Shown here: positions 24,721 through 32,893 of the stretch, in pieces
Layout of the letters: each line of letters starts with the position of its first letter
Numbering within the stretch: the stretch's first letter is position 1
Source of the DNA: Nostoc punctiforme NIES-2108
GTDB taxonomy: Bacteria > Cyanobacteriota > Cyanobacteriia > Cyanobacteriales > Nostocaceae
Direction of reading: 5' to 3'
Assembly: GCA_003326195.1 (NCBI GenBank)
Contig: LXQE01000155.1
Coordinates: 1-32,893, forward strand
DNA: 32,893 bases
The notes under the pieces: generated by a model
Seen by the model: only the letters and a program-made list of their open reading frames with translations
What the model was told of the DNA's origin: nothing
Database searches by the model: none
Made by a program: the position numbers and the translations under genes

Positions 24721-25748
24721 CTAAGTTGTAATCGGAATTAAAATTGTAAATTCTGTTTCCTTGCACAGTAGGGAATTGACAGTGATATTGCCACCATGTT
24801 TTTTAATAATAGAATAGCTGACGAATAATCCTAAACCTGTACCGCTGCCTACAGGTTTAGTAGTGAAAAATGGTTTAAATATCCGTTCTTGAATATGAAC
24901 TGGAATAAAACTACCAGTATTAGCGATCGCAATGCGTATTTGCTGAGGATCGATCGCTTCAGTACGAATCTGAATTTGTGGCTGTTTAGTATTTATACCA
25001 TATTCTCGAATCACATCAATGGCATTGTTCAGAATATGTAAAAATACTTGATTAAGCTGGGCAGGATAGCAGGTAATAGTTGGGAGATTACCATATTCTT
25101 TAATGACTTGTATCTCCGGTTGATGTTCGCCAGCTTGTAAGCGATTTTGCAAAATTAATAGTGTACTTTCAATCCCACTGTGTAAATCTACAGCTTTAAT
25201 TGGTGCTTCATCTAAGCGAGAAAAGTTACGTAAACTCAAGACAATTTTGCTGATGCGATCGCTCCCCGTTTTGATTGATTGTAAAATTTTAATCGCATCC
25301 TGACAGAGAAAATCGACCTCTATTTCTTCACGTTTGGCTTGAATTTTAGAATTAGGTTGAGCAAATTCCTCTTGATAAAGTGCCAGTAAACTCATCAAAT
25401 CAACGATGTAATTTTCTAGATGATTGAGATTACCATTAATAAAACTAATATGAATTACCCGATTTTGGTGTAAATCATGTCATGTTTTTCCACCACAATC
25501 GACTTAGCGATCGCTAATCCTAAACCCGTTCCTTTGCCCACCTCTTTGGTAGTAAATAAATGATCGAAAATCTTTTGTTTGACTGCTTCACTAATTCTTT
25601 GACCATTATCAGCAATTGATATTTTCACATATTGATCTGCCTGGAATGTTGTAATTTTAATCCAGTTAGGATTAGCTTTGATTTCTGCATAACTCCGGCC
25701 GATATTTGATTCTTCAAAGGCATCAATGGCATTAGCGATAATATTCAT
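24721..25748 (-). pseudogene. Broken histidine kinase, two fused fragments
   Basis: Read leftwards: 25748-25455 encodes the middle of an ATPase domain (MNIIANAIDAFEE = N-box; IADNGQRI = G1; GKGTGLGLAIAKSIV = G2) and breaks off after VVEKHD in IYTKIG-stop. From about 25479 another frame starts without a start codon: SFINGNLNHLENYIVDLMSLLALYQE, then LDFL-type dimerisation helices, LRNFSRLDEA, QLNQVFLHILNNAID (second N-box), SGTGLGLFVS (second G2) and TEFTILIPI. The phosphoacceptor HE-NNP that should precede SFI is lost. So two related kinases, or a duplicated one, were joined by a deletion with a frameshift near 25455-25479. The 5' break lies beside a dispersed repeat. Unlikely to be functional. 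Confidence 0.75.
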
Positions 25749-25773
25749 TGTTTAAGCGTTCCTCTAGGGGAAT

Positions 25774-25833
25774 TAACGCTGGCTTTGCGCCCCTACGACA
25801 GGTGTGGTTCAAATACATGAAAACTGCTGTAAA
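25774..25833. repeat. Copy of the dispersed repeat also found at 14.75-14.92 kb
   Basis: Contains gcgcccctacgacaggtgtg then gttcaaatacatgaaaactg then ctgtaa, nearly identical to the two halves at 14750-14771 and 14889-14920. Here the sequence is continuous. It starts 25 bases upstream of the point where the broken kinase begins, so repeat-mediated rearrangement may have caused that truncation. Confidence 0.7.
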
Positions 25834-25934
25834 AAGATAGTTGCATTGGAGGCGATACTTGCATCACCAGGGAAATCGTGTAGTTATTAAAGTTGAAAGT
25901 ACAGACGATAAAAGGAGATGCAATTAATCTCAGC

Positions 25935-26561
25935 TTAGTTAGATTCTTCCATCACCAAAGTCACCAGGGTGCTGGAAATTTTATCAAGGGGGAGAATAAA
26001 ATCTACATTGCCAGTTTGAACAGCCGCAGAGGGCATCCCGGAAAATTCGGCGGTTTTTATGTCTTGGACAATAACAGTACCACCCATTTTTTTTATCGCT
26101 TTTACTCCCATCGCGCCGTCGCTACCCGTTCCAGTTAGCACAACAGCGATCGCTCTGTCTTTGTAAGTGGCTGCAATTGATTCAAATAATAAGTCAGCCG
26201 AAGGACGTAAAAAATGTACTAATTCCGACTGTGATAAGGAAAGTGTACCGTCACCGTTAACCAATAAGTGACGATCGGGTGGAGCAACGTAAGCCGTTCC
26301 TGGAGTAAGGGAATCTCCCTCCTCTGCCTGTTTGACAGTAATATGTGTGCGCCGACCAAGAATTTCTGCCATGAACGACGGATATTCGGGAGCCAGGTGT
26401 TGCACAATCACGATCGCGGCTGGAAATTTTGCGGGTAGAGTCGATAGCACTTTAACTATAGCAGTCAGACCGCCTGCTGAGGCTGCGATCGCCACTATAT
26501 CAAAGGCAGCATTACTAAAGTGAGGTGGATGATTTTTGGCATTTTCTGCCATCTGAATCAT
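25935..26561 (-). CDS. Stand-alone CheB methylesterase domain
   Basis: 208 residues. Catalytic triad of CheB methylesterases: S28 in IAASAGG, H55 in IVQHL, D148 in TGTGSDGAMG; also MPSAA at 176-180. The receiver domain of classical CheB is absent. In cyanobacteria such domains usually sit in CheB-CheR-PAS-kinase proteins, and the kinase remnant downstream on the same strand (24721-25748) may be the other end of such a locus; no CheR is present. Acts on glutamyl methyl esters of chemoreceptors in classical systems; the target here is unknown. The ATG at 26561 has an alternative at MAENAKN three codons on. Confidence 0.9.
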   Translation of the reverse strand: MIQMAENAKNHPPHFSNAAFDIVAIAASAGGLTAIVKVLSTLPAKFPAAIVIVQHLAPEYPSFMAEILGRRTHITVKQAEEGDSLTPGTAYVAPPDRHLLVNGDGTLSLSQSELVHFLRPSADLLFESIAATYKDRAIAVVLTGTGSDGAMGVKAIKKMGGTVIVQDIKTAEFSGMPSAAVQTGNVDFILPLDKISSTLVTLVMEESN

Positions 26562-26901
26562 GATTTTGCGCCTATGATTATCTGCGTAACTTCTTTAGTT
26601 ACAAATAGCATTAATAAAGTTACAATTTCTTATTTATACTTGCATGTATTATACAGCATATCTAAATTAATTCAGTATTTTTTGGCCTTTACCTATCAAA
26701 TTTACAAGTTAACAAAGTTTGGGGTAAAAGTAGCATAGCTTCATAGCTTCTATCAAGCAGCCCGAATTGAAGCCTAAATCTAAATCCCCGTCACAAAACG
26801 TAATTGCTCTCTTCGCAGCGGTAGCGTTCGCGCAGCGTCTTGTAGAGAGGAACGAGCGTCATTGCGTTAGCGAAGCGGGGCGTAGCCCATTGTGAATTGT
26901 T
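26562..26901. other. Intergenic region with dispersed repeat
   Basis: No gene. At 26806-26891 a Nostoc-style mosaic repeat with several gcgttcgcgcagcgtctt- and gcgttagcgaagcggggcgt-type blocks, also seen in shorter form at 27880-27900 and 31890-31920. Confidence 0.5.
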
Positions 26902-27771
26902 TTAATCTTCCTGCTCTAGAATATGTTTCGCCTGCAAAAGTTGCTGCTTATGTTCTTCGCTAACTGTTGGGTATTGCAGATTTAGTTCTTCTAATTTTGT
27001 GCAAATAATATTGGCAACGGTTAGGCGTGTAAACCATTTGCGATCGGCAGGAATAATATACCACGGCGCCCATTTAGTACTAGTATTATTAAAAACCTCT
27101 TCATAAGCATTCATATAATCATCCCAAAAAGCTCGTTCTCGGACATCATTATCTGAAAATTTCCAATTTTTATCAGGAGAGTCAATCCGTTCTAAAAAGC
27201 GTTTTTTCTGCTCTGCTTTGGAGACGTTTAGAAAAAACTTCATAATTATTACACCATTGTCAACCAAATATTTTTCAAAGTTATTGATTTCTTGAAAACG
27301 CTGTTTCCATATCTTTTTCCCATTAGGAAAGTGAGGAAGTTGTTGTTTCTGAAGCATTTCTGGATGAACACGAACCACTAGCACTTCTTCATAGTATGAG
27401 CGGTTGAATATGCCAATTCGTCCTCTTTCTGGTAGAGCTTTCATTGAGCGCCACAAGTAATCATGGTCTAATTCTTCTGCACTAGGCCCCTTAAAACTAA
27501 ATACCTGGAATCCCTGCGGATTCACACCTGAAGTGACATGTTTAATAGTGCTGTCTTTGCCAGCAGCATCCATTGCTTGAAAGATAATTAATAGAGCATA
27601 GGTGTTTTGAGCATAGAGAATATTTTGGTAATTAGCTAGTCGTTCAATATCTGCCTGTAATTTGATTGCAGCATCGGTTTTTTCATTAAAATCAGTCTTA
27701 TAAGCTGGGTCATAGTTTTTTTTCAGAGAAATCTTTGAACCTGGCGGAACAATGAAAGCATCATGATTCAT
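26902..27771 (-). CDS. ppk2: PPK2-family polyphosphate kinase
   Basis: 289 residues. Walker A-like MDAAGKDST at 67-75 preceded by IIFQA, and the lid/Walker B motif FNRSYYEEVLVVRVHP at 122-137, both signatures of PPK2. Also DPDKNWKF-like SPDKNWKFS and PWYIIPADRKWF near 236-247, where DR-KW-TR contacts phosphate. Length about 290 and a single domain fit the one-domain PPK2 types. They transfer phosphate between polyphosphate and nucleotides, commonly making NTP or NDP from NMP/NDP. AGGAG before the ATG. Alone on this strand with 160 bases to the next gene; regulation not visible. Confidence 0.93.
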   Translation of the reverse strand: MNHDAFIVPPGSKISLKKNYDPAYKTDFNEKTDAAIKLQADIERLANYQNILYAQNTYALLIIFQAMDAAGKDSTIKHVTSGVNPQGFQVFSFKGPSAEELDHDYLWRSMKALPERGRIGIFNRSYYEEVLVVRVHPEMLQKQQLPHFPNGKKIWKQRFQEINNFEKYLVDNGVIIMKFFLNVSKAEQKKRFLERIDSPDKNWKFSDNDVRERAFWDDYMNAYEEVFNNTSTKWAPWYIIPADRKWFTRLTVANIICTKLEELNLQYPTVSEEHKQQLLQAKHILEQED

Positions 27772-27932
27772 GTATAAAATCTCCTAGCAGCTAATTAATA
27801 CACAAGCATATTTTGAAGTGTTAATTCCTGAAAGTTAAGTAAAGCGGATAATTAAAGGTTTGTAGTGTACCCTTCCAGGGAAGCAAGCTACGCGTAGCCT
27901 CTTTTAGAGAGGGCTTCAGCCCTCATTAAAAA

Positions 27933-28409
27933 CTACTTCCGTCGTTTTGGCATAGGACGCATTGCTTCACGTCCCAAGATAAACATCCCCGTGATACCTA
28001 AACAGACAAACCAAATATATTGATACCAATATTGCCGAATCTGCACAACTGTACTGATTTTTGGATGCAATGTATTTAAGTATAACAACAGTACCAATAT
28101 CATGAGCGCCCCAAAACCAACAAGGCTCAAGCCGACAAGAATTCGTGCGGGACGCAGTTCAAAATCAGTAATAGTATTTAGGTCAATTTCGGCCAGTTCT
28201 TTAAAGGAGTCATCTGCCAAAGATGAGGTTGATTGAAATCTATTGCTCAGTTTTGGTGGCAAAATCGGCGACAGTTTGGCTACAGTTGGGCGACGTAGCA
28301 AAGCCTCAGTATCTCGCAGCAATTCCAGCGGCTTACGGGTAGTAGTTGGTTGAGCAAACTCTATATTGTCTGTAGGAGTTGAGGCATTAGCTTTGCTTTC
28401 AAAATCCAT
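27933..28409 (-). CDS. Unknown protein with two C-terminal membrane segments
   Basis: 158 residues from the ATG at 28409 (MDFESKANAS); a start 10 codons earlier at 28439 (MYILVFPKYT) is possible. About 80 polar N-terminal residues, P/S/T-rich with RRPTVAKLSPILPPK, then EIDLNTITDFELRPARI and two hydrophobic segments (ILVGLSLVGFGALMILVLLLYL; YIWFVCLGITGMFILGREAM) ending in a basic RPMPKRRK. The N-terminus and basic C-terminus would both be cytoplasmic. No family recognised. It lies just downstream of PxcA on the same strand with 150 bases between. Confidence 0.7.
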   Translation of the reverse strand: MDFESKANASTPTDNIEFAQPTTTRKPLELLRDTEALLRRPTVAKLSPILPPKLSNRFQSTSSLADDSFKELAEIDLNTITDFELRPARILVGLSLVGFGALMILVLLLYLNTLHPKISTVVQIRQYWYQYIWFVCLGITGMFILGREAMRPMPKRRK

Positions 28410-28560
28410 AGTATACTTCGGAAAAACCAGGATATACATAGCCTAGCGAATCAAAAGACAAATGCGTGAAAATAATTCGTAATTTGTAATTAATTGATTT
28501 ATGGGAAAAAACATATTCTTTACTCAAAGTAAGTTAATTTAAGCGTTGGCTAATTACAAA

Positions 28561-29844
28561 TTACTCATCCATCTCTTTTAATGTAGCTAATGCCGATGGA
28601 GATAAACGGCTGAGATAGCGGAATATCCAGTATTTAAAGATAGTGTTTAAAATCACAGGAAATGTAGCAATAAAGAAAAAGATTACATTTCTACTGGCTG
28701 GTAGACCTAAATGTTCTGCCAATCCCGCAAGAAGGACTTCCCACCCATCTGGTGAGTGAAATCCTACAAATATATCCGTAAAGAGAATAATTAAAAAAGC
28801 CTTAGCACTATCGCTGAGACCAGAGACAATGGTATCCATAAAAGACTTCAGAATCACAATTTCTCTTTTGCTCATGGCGATAACTATACCAAAAGAAAAG
28901 AGTGAGATTAAATCAGCAAAAGCATTACTAATGCTACTATTACTTTTTTTGCTAAATTCTTCAGAGATTTCAATTGCTTTACTTTTGATTTTTTCTTGGG
29001 TTAACTCGGAAGAAAGTGGTGGTGCTTGATTAAGAAAATATTCAAATCTTAGTCCTTCTTGAAAATTATGTAATTCATGGAGAGCTTCTTTTTCCATGTC
29101 AGAATTAATGAAGATTTTAGTTGTATTATCTCCTCTAACCCTTTCTAATATTGGAGTTACTATAAATTCTTTAGATAAATATTGAGTTAGAAGCGGTACA
29201 ATAATGAGAACTATCAAAAATCGCAAGGCAATTATTGTTCTACCTTTAGAAATGCGATAATTCCTGACAAACTCTTCTTCTGTCTGTGGTGCAAAATCTG
29301 CCTGAATTTTATTAATTCTTCTGCCAAGAGAAATTTTAGTCAGTCTAGATTTGGGAATTGGATCTTGAACTTGAGGATCATTTATTTGAGATGAATTTAG
29401 CTGTTTTTTTATTTCGTTGTCATTGATTTTTAAAGGCTGATAATTTGATAATAATGGAGTATTGCTAATTAGTTCATCTTTGATAGCATACCTCTCTAAT
29501 ACTTCATCAATAACCTTCAATTTTTCTAATAAAACAGAATTAGAGATATTGACAATTGCCCGACTAAGTTGGAATTCTGCAAGCCTGATCTTAATAATAG
29601 TTAGGTTCTTATTAAGATATACTTGCCAATAAGACATTACATTTTCAGTATATTTTACTGATTGTAAAGATATTTTTTTGCGATCAAAATGTTCGTTCTC
29701 AATATTTTTAATTCTTTGAGCTGCTTGGTAAGCTTCTAAAAGTGCCCTTTCTGGCGTATCTGACAACCAACGGTTAAGCGATCGCAAATATTTTTGGAAA
29801 TTTTGGCGGAGTAATTCTGCTGTTCTGGTAAGTGAGTTTTTCAT
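28561..29844 (-). CDS. pxcA: Proton extrusion protein PxcA (CemA family)
   Basis: 427 residues, typical of cyanobacterial PxcA; chloroplast CemA covers the C-terminal part. The C-terminal region holds four hydrophobic segments: TIIALRFLIVLIIVPLLTQYL, AFADLISLFSFGIVIAM, AKAFLIILFTDIFVGFHSP, and VIFFFIATFPVILNTIFKYWIF, with the hallmark FHSPDGWEVLLAGLAEHLGL and ending RYLSRLSPSALATLKEMDE. The N-terminal half is helical and soluble. Known role: light-induced proton efflux across the plasma membrane, linked to CO2 and nitrate uptake. No strong ribosome binding site; the upstream 410 bases hold its promoter. Confidence 0.95.
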   Translation of the reverse strand: MKNSLTRTAELLRQNFQKYLRSLNRWLSDTPERALLEAYQAAQRIKNIENEHFDRKKISLQSVKYTENVMSYWQVYLNKNLTIIKIRLAEFQLSRAIVNISNSVLLEKLKVIDEVLERYAIKDELISNTPLLSNYQPLKINDNEIKKQLNSSQINDPQVQDPIPKSRLTKISLGRRINKIQADFAPQTEEEFVRNYRISKGRTIIALRFLIVLIIVPLLTQYLSKEFIVTPILERVRGDNTTKIFINSDMEKEALHELHNFQEGLRFEYFLNQAPPLSSELTQEKIKSKAIEISEEFSKKSNSSISNAFADLISLFSFGIVIAMSKREIVILKSFMDTIVSGLSDSAKAFLIILFTDIFVGFHSPDGWEVLLAGLAEHLGLPASRNVIFFFIATFPVILNTIFKYWIFRYLSRLSPSALATLKEMDE

Positions 29845-30254
29845 TACATATATGACTTTTAGATAATGTGTATTATAGTTATATAATCATCAAAAATGGG
29901 TAGTAACAGCTAAATAGTTAGTCCATTCCAGATTCAGGTAATACTCCCTGATGCGATCTCTAAGACGGGCTATGTCTACGTTAGCAACTTTATATTACCT
30001 ATAAACTCAGATGGATCGGCATAGATTGACACTGGTTATTTATATTGGCAGTTTATCCATTACACTGTCATTATTGACACCATCTGTCAGTGTTTCTGCT
30101 CTACACAAAAGCTTTGATTGTAACATTTCACAATCGAGGCAAATCTTCTACTATGCAGAGTCTATCACTGTTAAAGGGAATAGGAAGTAAAGATGTTGCT
30201 TTCTCATCTCCCTTATCCCTCTATTCATTATTCCCCACTCCCAAGTTTTAAATT
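29845..30254. other. Divergent intergenic region
   Basis: Between pxcA (minus) and the GT2-TPR gene (plus); holds their promoters. I see nothing else certain beyond a short gacgggctatgtctacg block at 29963-29979 that resembles the dispersed repeat family elsewhere in the window. Confidence 0.35.
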
Positions 30255-31442
30255 ATGAGTTTGAGTCTATGCATGATTGTGAAAAACGAAGCAGCAACAC
30301 TGCCTAAATGCCTGAGCAGTGTAAGAAAAGTAGTGGATGAAATGGTAGTTTTGGATACAGGCTCAATTGATCGCACTCCCAATATTGCCCAACAACTCGG
30401 TGCAAAAGTCCATCATTTTAAATGGTGTAATGATTTCAGTGCTGCCCGCAATGCAGCTCTCAAATATGTCACTGGTGATTGGATTTTAGTATTAGATGCT
30501 GACGAAACTCTGACTCCAGCAATTGTACCGCAGTTACGAGAGGCGATCGCAAGAGATGAATATTTGCTCATCAACCTCGTCCGTCAGGAAGTTGGTGCAG
30601 AACAATCTCCCTATTCTCTGGTTTCCAGGCTATTCCGCAATCATCCAGATATTCGTTTTGACCGTCCTTACCATGCCTTGGTAGATGATAGTGTGTCAGA
30701 AATTTTAACCAAAGAACCCCACTGGCAAATAGGTTATTTACCTGGGATTGCCCTTGTACACACAGGATATCAAAAAAGTGCGATCGCTCAAAATAACAAA
30801 TATGCCAAAGCCGCTACGGCGATGGAAGGGTTTCTGGCGACTCATCCTGATGACCCTTATGTTTGCAGTAAATTAGGGGCGTTGTATGTGCAAACTGGGA
30901 AAATTTCTCAAGGTATGGATTTGCTCAGACATGGAATCACTGTTGCTAAAGACAACTACGATATTTTATATGAACTCCATTACCATTTAGGCATTGCCTA
31001 CAGTCGGTTGCAAAAATCCCCACAGGCGATTTCTCACTATCAAGCTGCCATCAAATTGCCAATTTATCCCATGCTCAAATTAGGAGCATACAACAACTTG
31101 GGTAACTTACTCAAAGCAGCAGGAGATTTCAACGGTGCGAAAACTGCTTATGCCACAGCTTTGAAAATTGATCCTACTTTTGTTTTTGGACATTATAATT
31201 TGGCGATGACATTTAAGGCTTTGGGTTTATTTACAGATGCGATCGTATATTATCAACATGCAATTACCTTAAATCCCAACTATGCCGAAGCGTATCAAAA
31301 TTTAGGGGTAGTATTGCTCAAAATTGGCAATCATCAAGATAGTTTAGCAGCTTTTAAAAAAGCGATCGCTCTTCACGAAAGGTATAATCCCGAAGAGGCG
31401 AAGAGGCTACGCCAGGGGTTGCAGGAGATGCAGTTGATGTAG
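30255..31442 (+). CDS. Family 2 glycosyltransferase fused to TPR repeats
   Basis: 395 residues. Residues 1-195 are a GT-A fold: MSLSLCMIVKNEAATLPKCLSSV at the start, VVLDTGSIDRT at 32-42, FSAARNAAL at 61-69, and the metal-binding LDADE at 79-83. About 200 further residues carry tetratricopeptide repeats (YELHYHLGIAYSRLQKSPQAISHYQAAI; AYNNLGNLLKAAGDFNGAKTAYATALKIDP; HYNLAMTFKALGLFTDAIVYYQHAITLNP; AYQNLGVVLLKIGNHQDSLAAFKKAIAL). GT2-TPR proteins of this type are common in cyanobacteria; the acceptor is unknown, probably a peptide or polysaccharide at the cell envelope. No membrane segment is seen. Confidence 0.9.
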   Translation: MSLSLCMIVKNEAATLPKCLSSVRKVVDEMVVLDTGSIDRTPNIAQQLGAKVHHFKWCNDFSAARNAALKYVTGDWILVLDADETLTPAIVPQLREAIARDEYLLINLVRQEVGAEQSPYSLVSRLFRNHPDIRFDRPYHALVDDSVSEILTKEPHWQIGYLPGIALVHTGYQKSAIAQNNKYAKAATAMEGFLATHPDDPYVCSKLGALYVQTGKISQGMDLLRHGITVAKDNYDILYELHYHLGIAYSRLQKSPQAISHYQAAIKLPIYPMLKLGAYNNLGNLLKAAGDFNGAKTAYATALKIDPTFVFGHYNLAMTFKALGLFTDAIVYYQHAITLNPNYAEAYQNLGVVLLKIGNHQDSLAAFKKAIALHERYNPEEAKRLRQGLQEMQLM

Positions 31443-31450
31443 AGCTGAGG

Positions 31451-31478
31451 GGGCATTGGGCATTGGGCATTGGGCATA
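31451..31478 (+). repeat. Heptanucleotide short tandem repeat (STRR)
   Basis: Three copies of gggcatt then gggcata, followed by gggg. Heptamer tandem repeats of this kind (complement ccc-aatg) are a known feature of heterocystous cyanobacteria and often lie in intergenic DNA, as here 9 bases after the GT2-TPR gene. Confidence 0.8.
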
Positions 31479-31524
31479 GGGGAAATGACATTAGGATATT
31501 AGTATCAATATTTCAGAGATTCCT

Positions 31525-32113
31525 ATGAGTCAAACCATTGATGAACGGATACGCTGGACAAGTGCGGATTTAGAGTTATTGCCAGATAACGGTAATTGCT
31601 ACGAAATTATCGATGGGGAATTATTTGTGACTAGGGCACCGCATTGGGGACATCAAAAAGCTACTGGTAATATTTAATGCAGAATTAAGAAGTTGGTCAC
31701 TCTCAACAGGTCTTGGTGAGGCTGTCCCAACACCAGGAATTATTTTTAGTGATGCAGATAATGTTATTCCCGATGTGGTTTGGGTAAGTAAAGAACGCCT
31801 CGCCATTTTACTTGATCGAGAAGGACATTTAACCGGAGCGCCAGAATTGGTTGTAGAAGTACTTTCCCCTGGAGTCCAAAACGAGCGACGCGATGCCTAC
31901 GGCGGGCTACGCCTACGCGAAGTCAAGCTAAAATTATATGCTTCTAGAGGAGTTCAAGAATATTGGATTTTGAACTGGCAATTACAACAGGTTGAAGTGT
32001 ATCGCCGAGAAAAAGCAGTTCTGAAATTAGTAGCAACATTATTCGCAACAGATGACCTCTCTTCACCTCTGTTACCAAATTTTGTTTGCACTGTAGCGCG
32101 GTTGTTTGTGTAA
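31525..32113 (+). pseudogene. Uma2-family (DUF820) nuclease-like gene, frameshifted, with repeat insertion
   Basis: From ATG 31525 the frame reads MSQTIDERIRWTSADLELL, CYEIIDGELFV and HWGHQKATGNI, then a TAA at 31675. Adding one base, the sequence continues NAELRSWSLSTGLGEAVPTPGIIF and runs to the stop at 32113. One extra T in the run at 31673-31675 explains the break. The restored protein has the PD-(D/E)XK elements: DGEL, VIPDVVWV (Asp), LVVEVLSPG (Glu) and VKLKLYASRGVQEYWIL (Lys). Between NERRD and REVKLKL are eight extra residues, AYGGLRLR, translated from the common Nostoc repeat gcctacggcgggctacgc (31893-31916). Without the frameshift it would be an intact Uma2 protein; function in cyanobacteria is unknown. 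Confidence 0.8.
31893..31916. repeat. 24-bp Nostoc dispersed repeat inside the Uma2 gene
   Basis: Block gcctacggcgggctacgcct then acgc, in frame, adding 8 residues between two conserved Uma2 segments. Related sequence occurs at 27880-27900 (agctacgcgtagcct) and 26870-26890 (ggggcgtagccc). Confidence 0.65.
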
Positions 32114-32450
32114 ATACGCAGAACTTCAAAAACTTGAAGCTGGAAACATAAAACATCAGACTGGAGTATAGTTCAATACAGTTAAGTTAACTGTATTGAC
32201 TTATAGTCTCAAGATTTGCCTCCCCTAGTTCTCCCCGATTGTTACCTAATCTAAAAATACCAACCCAAAAGTTAAAATCAAAACTTTTGGCGGTATCAAA
32301 CTTTTCATTATTTTATGAATGAAGAGATAAAGTTATTTCGTATATTTCGTTCATATTCGGTGATATTGGCAGCATAATTGCCTTCACGGGCATAATTCTT
32401 TAAAGAATATGACAACGTACATGCAATAAGTATCTGAGGAAGTAATACCT
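32114..32450. other. Intergenic region with a 27-bp palindrome
   Basis: No open frame of note. It includes the palindrome at 32173-32199 and, at 32436-32440, the gagga ribosome binding site of the next gene. Confidence 0.5.
32173..32199. promoter_or_regulatory. 27-bp near-perfect palindrome, possible operator
   Basis: tcaatacagttaa, G, ttaactgtattga: thirteen exact base pairs around one central G at 32186. No T-run follows, so a terminator is less likely than a binding site for a homodimeric regulator such as a TetR-type protein. No regulator gene is in view. Confidence 0.5.
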
Positions 32451-32708
32451 ATGCTTGAAACCCATCTTATCCACACCGAAGCTGATTATCGTGCTGCCCT
32501 TGATGAAATTGAAAGATTGTTTGATGCAGAACTCAATACGCCAGAGTTTGACCGCTTGGAAGTTTTAACTACGCTTGTGAAAGCATACGAGCAAAGGTAT
32601 TACCCAACCGAAGCACGAGATCCTATTGAAGTAATTTTATATTATCTTGAATCCCGTGAGTTATCTTTTGATGACATAGAGCCAATGAAACAAGCGATGT
32701 TTAACTAA
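32451..32708 (+). pseudogene. Truncated HigA-like antitoxin (N-terminal domain only)
   Basis: 85 residues after a good gagga ribosome binding site. The peptide ETHLIHTEADYRAALDEIERLFDAELNTPEFDRLEVLTTLVKAYEQRYYP, then ARDPIEVILYYLESRELSFDDIEPM, matches the N-terminal half of HigA-type antitoxins, in which the LS--D-EP segment is the first helix of a Cro/C1-type HTH. The following recognition helix (usually GS--RVSEVL) is absent: the frame ends KQAMFN-stop and a minisatellite starts 10 bases on. It may be a stand-alone short form or a truncated gene. No higB toxin is visible upstream. Confidence 0.65.
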
Positions 32709-32717
32709 AAACTTCTA

Positions 32718-32885
32718 GAACTTGAGCTTCGGAACTCGGAACTTGAGCTTCGGAACTCGGAATTTGAACTTCGGAACTCGGAATTTGAGCTTTAGAACAC
32801 AAAACTTGAGCTTCGGAACACGAAACTTGAGCTTTAGAACACGAAACTTGAGCTTCGGAACTCGGAACTTGAGGTTTAAAAATGA
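32718..32885. repeat. 21-bp minisatellite
   Basis: Eight units of 21 bases, consensus gaacttgagcttcggaactcg, with two variants (gcttcggaac and gctttagaac). Units start at 32718, 32739, 32760, 32781, 32802, 32823, 32844 and 32865 (the last diverging). The repeat is in frame with 7-residue units on the minus strand, but that reading frame is not a gene. It continues towards the window edge. Confidence 0.9.
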
Positions 32886-32893
32886 ACTCCACC

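Noticed and set aside
32718..32885. CRISPR array
   Set aside because: Units are directly adjacent 21-mers without spacers, and no cas genes are present.
32701..32892. Minus-strand frame with SSEAQVP-type heptad protein repeats
   Set aside because: It is a reading of the 21-bp minisatellite, open only because the unit is a multiple of three; no start signal or family.

Overview
This window comes from a filamentous, heterocyst-type cyanobacterium (Nostocales; Nostoc/Anabaena-like). The evidence is a gas vesicle cluster whose major protein GvpA matches, from memory, the mature Anabaena flos-aquae GvpA residue for residue; many HIP1 octamers (GCGATCGC); heptanucleotide short tandem repeats; Nostoc-style dispersed repeats; and typical cyanobacterial genes (PxcA, a bilin-GAF sensor kinase, Uma2, PAS-rich kinases). 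I see no tRNA, rRNA or CRISPR array.

Layout. 1-3.4 kb: the 3' part of an SDR oxidoreductase, two small paralogous proteins of unknown function, a transposase remnant next to an imperfect hairpin, then an AT-rich leader. 3.4-10.8 kb: the gas vesicle cluster, gvpA x3 (identical proteins in 322-bp repeats), gvpC (alternating 33/26-residue repeats), gvpN (with a C-terminal winged-helix-like extension), gvpJ, gvpK, gvpF, gvpG, a gvpV-like gene on the opposite strand with its own promoter, and a second GvpF/L-family gene (gvpW-like). 10.8-14.7 kb: two large ATPase genes continue in the same direction, a tandem ArsA/Get3-type ATPase and a tandem-AAA Cdc48-like unfoldase that has lost the usual Cdc48 N-domain. 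Their position suggests a chaperone/remodelling pair serving assembly or turnover of the very hydrophobic gas vesicle proteins; this is the most interesting candidate system here.

14.7-22 kb: a convergent intergenic region full of nested palindromes, then a 1454-residue sensor kinase on the minus strand (receiver, DXCF-type cyanobacteriochrome GAF with both cysteines 28 residues apart, seven PAS domains, HisKA_2 kinase). A second locus follows: a response regulator with a dead (His to Asn) dimerisation helix, then a receiver-kinase hybrid. A photoreceptor beside a buoyancy cluster invites the hypothesis of light-controlled flotation, but nothing in the sequence proves the link.

22.3-32.9 kb: accessory and housekeeping genes: an HTH-NACHT STAND ATPase of the kind seen in bacterial NLR-like immunity, a broken and fused histidine kinase, an orphan CheB methylesterase domain, PPK2 polyphosphate kinase, a two-TM protein, PxcA proton-extrusion protein, a GT2-TPR protein, a frameshifted Uma2 gene carrying an in-frame repeat insertion, and a truncated HigA-like antitoxin that runs into a 21-bp minisatellite at the window edge.
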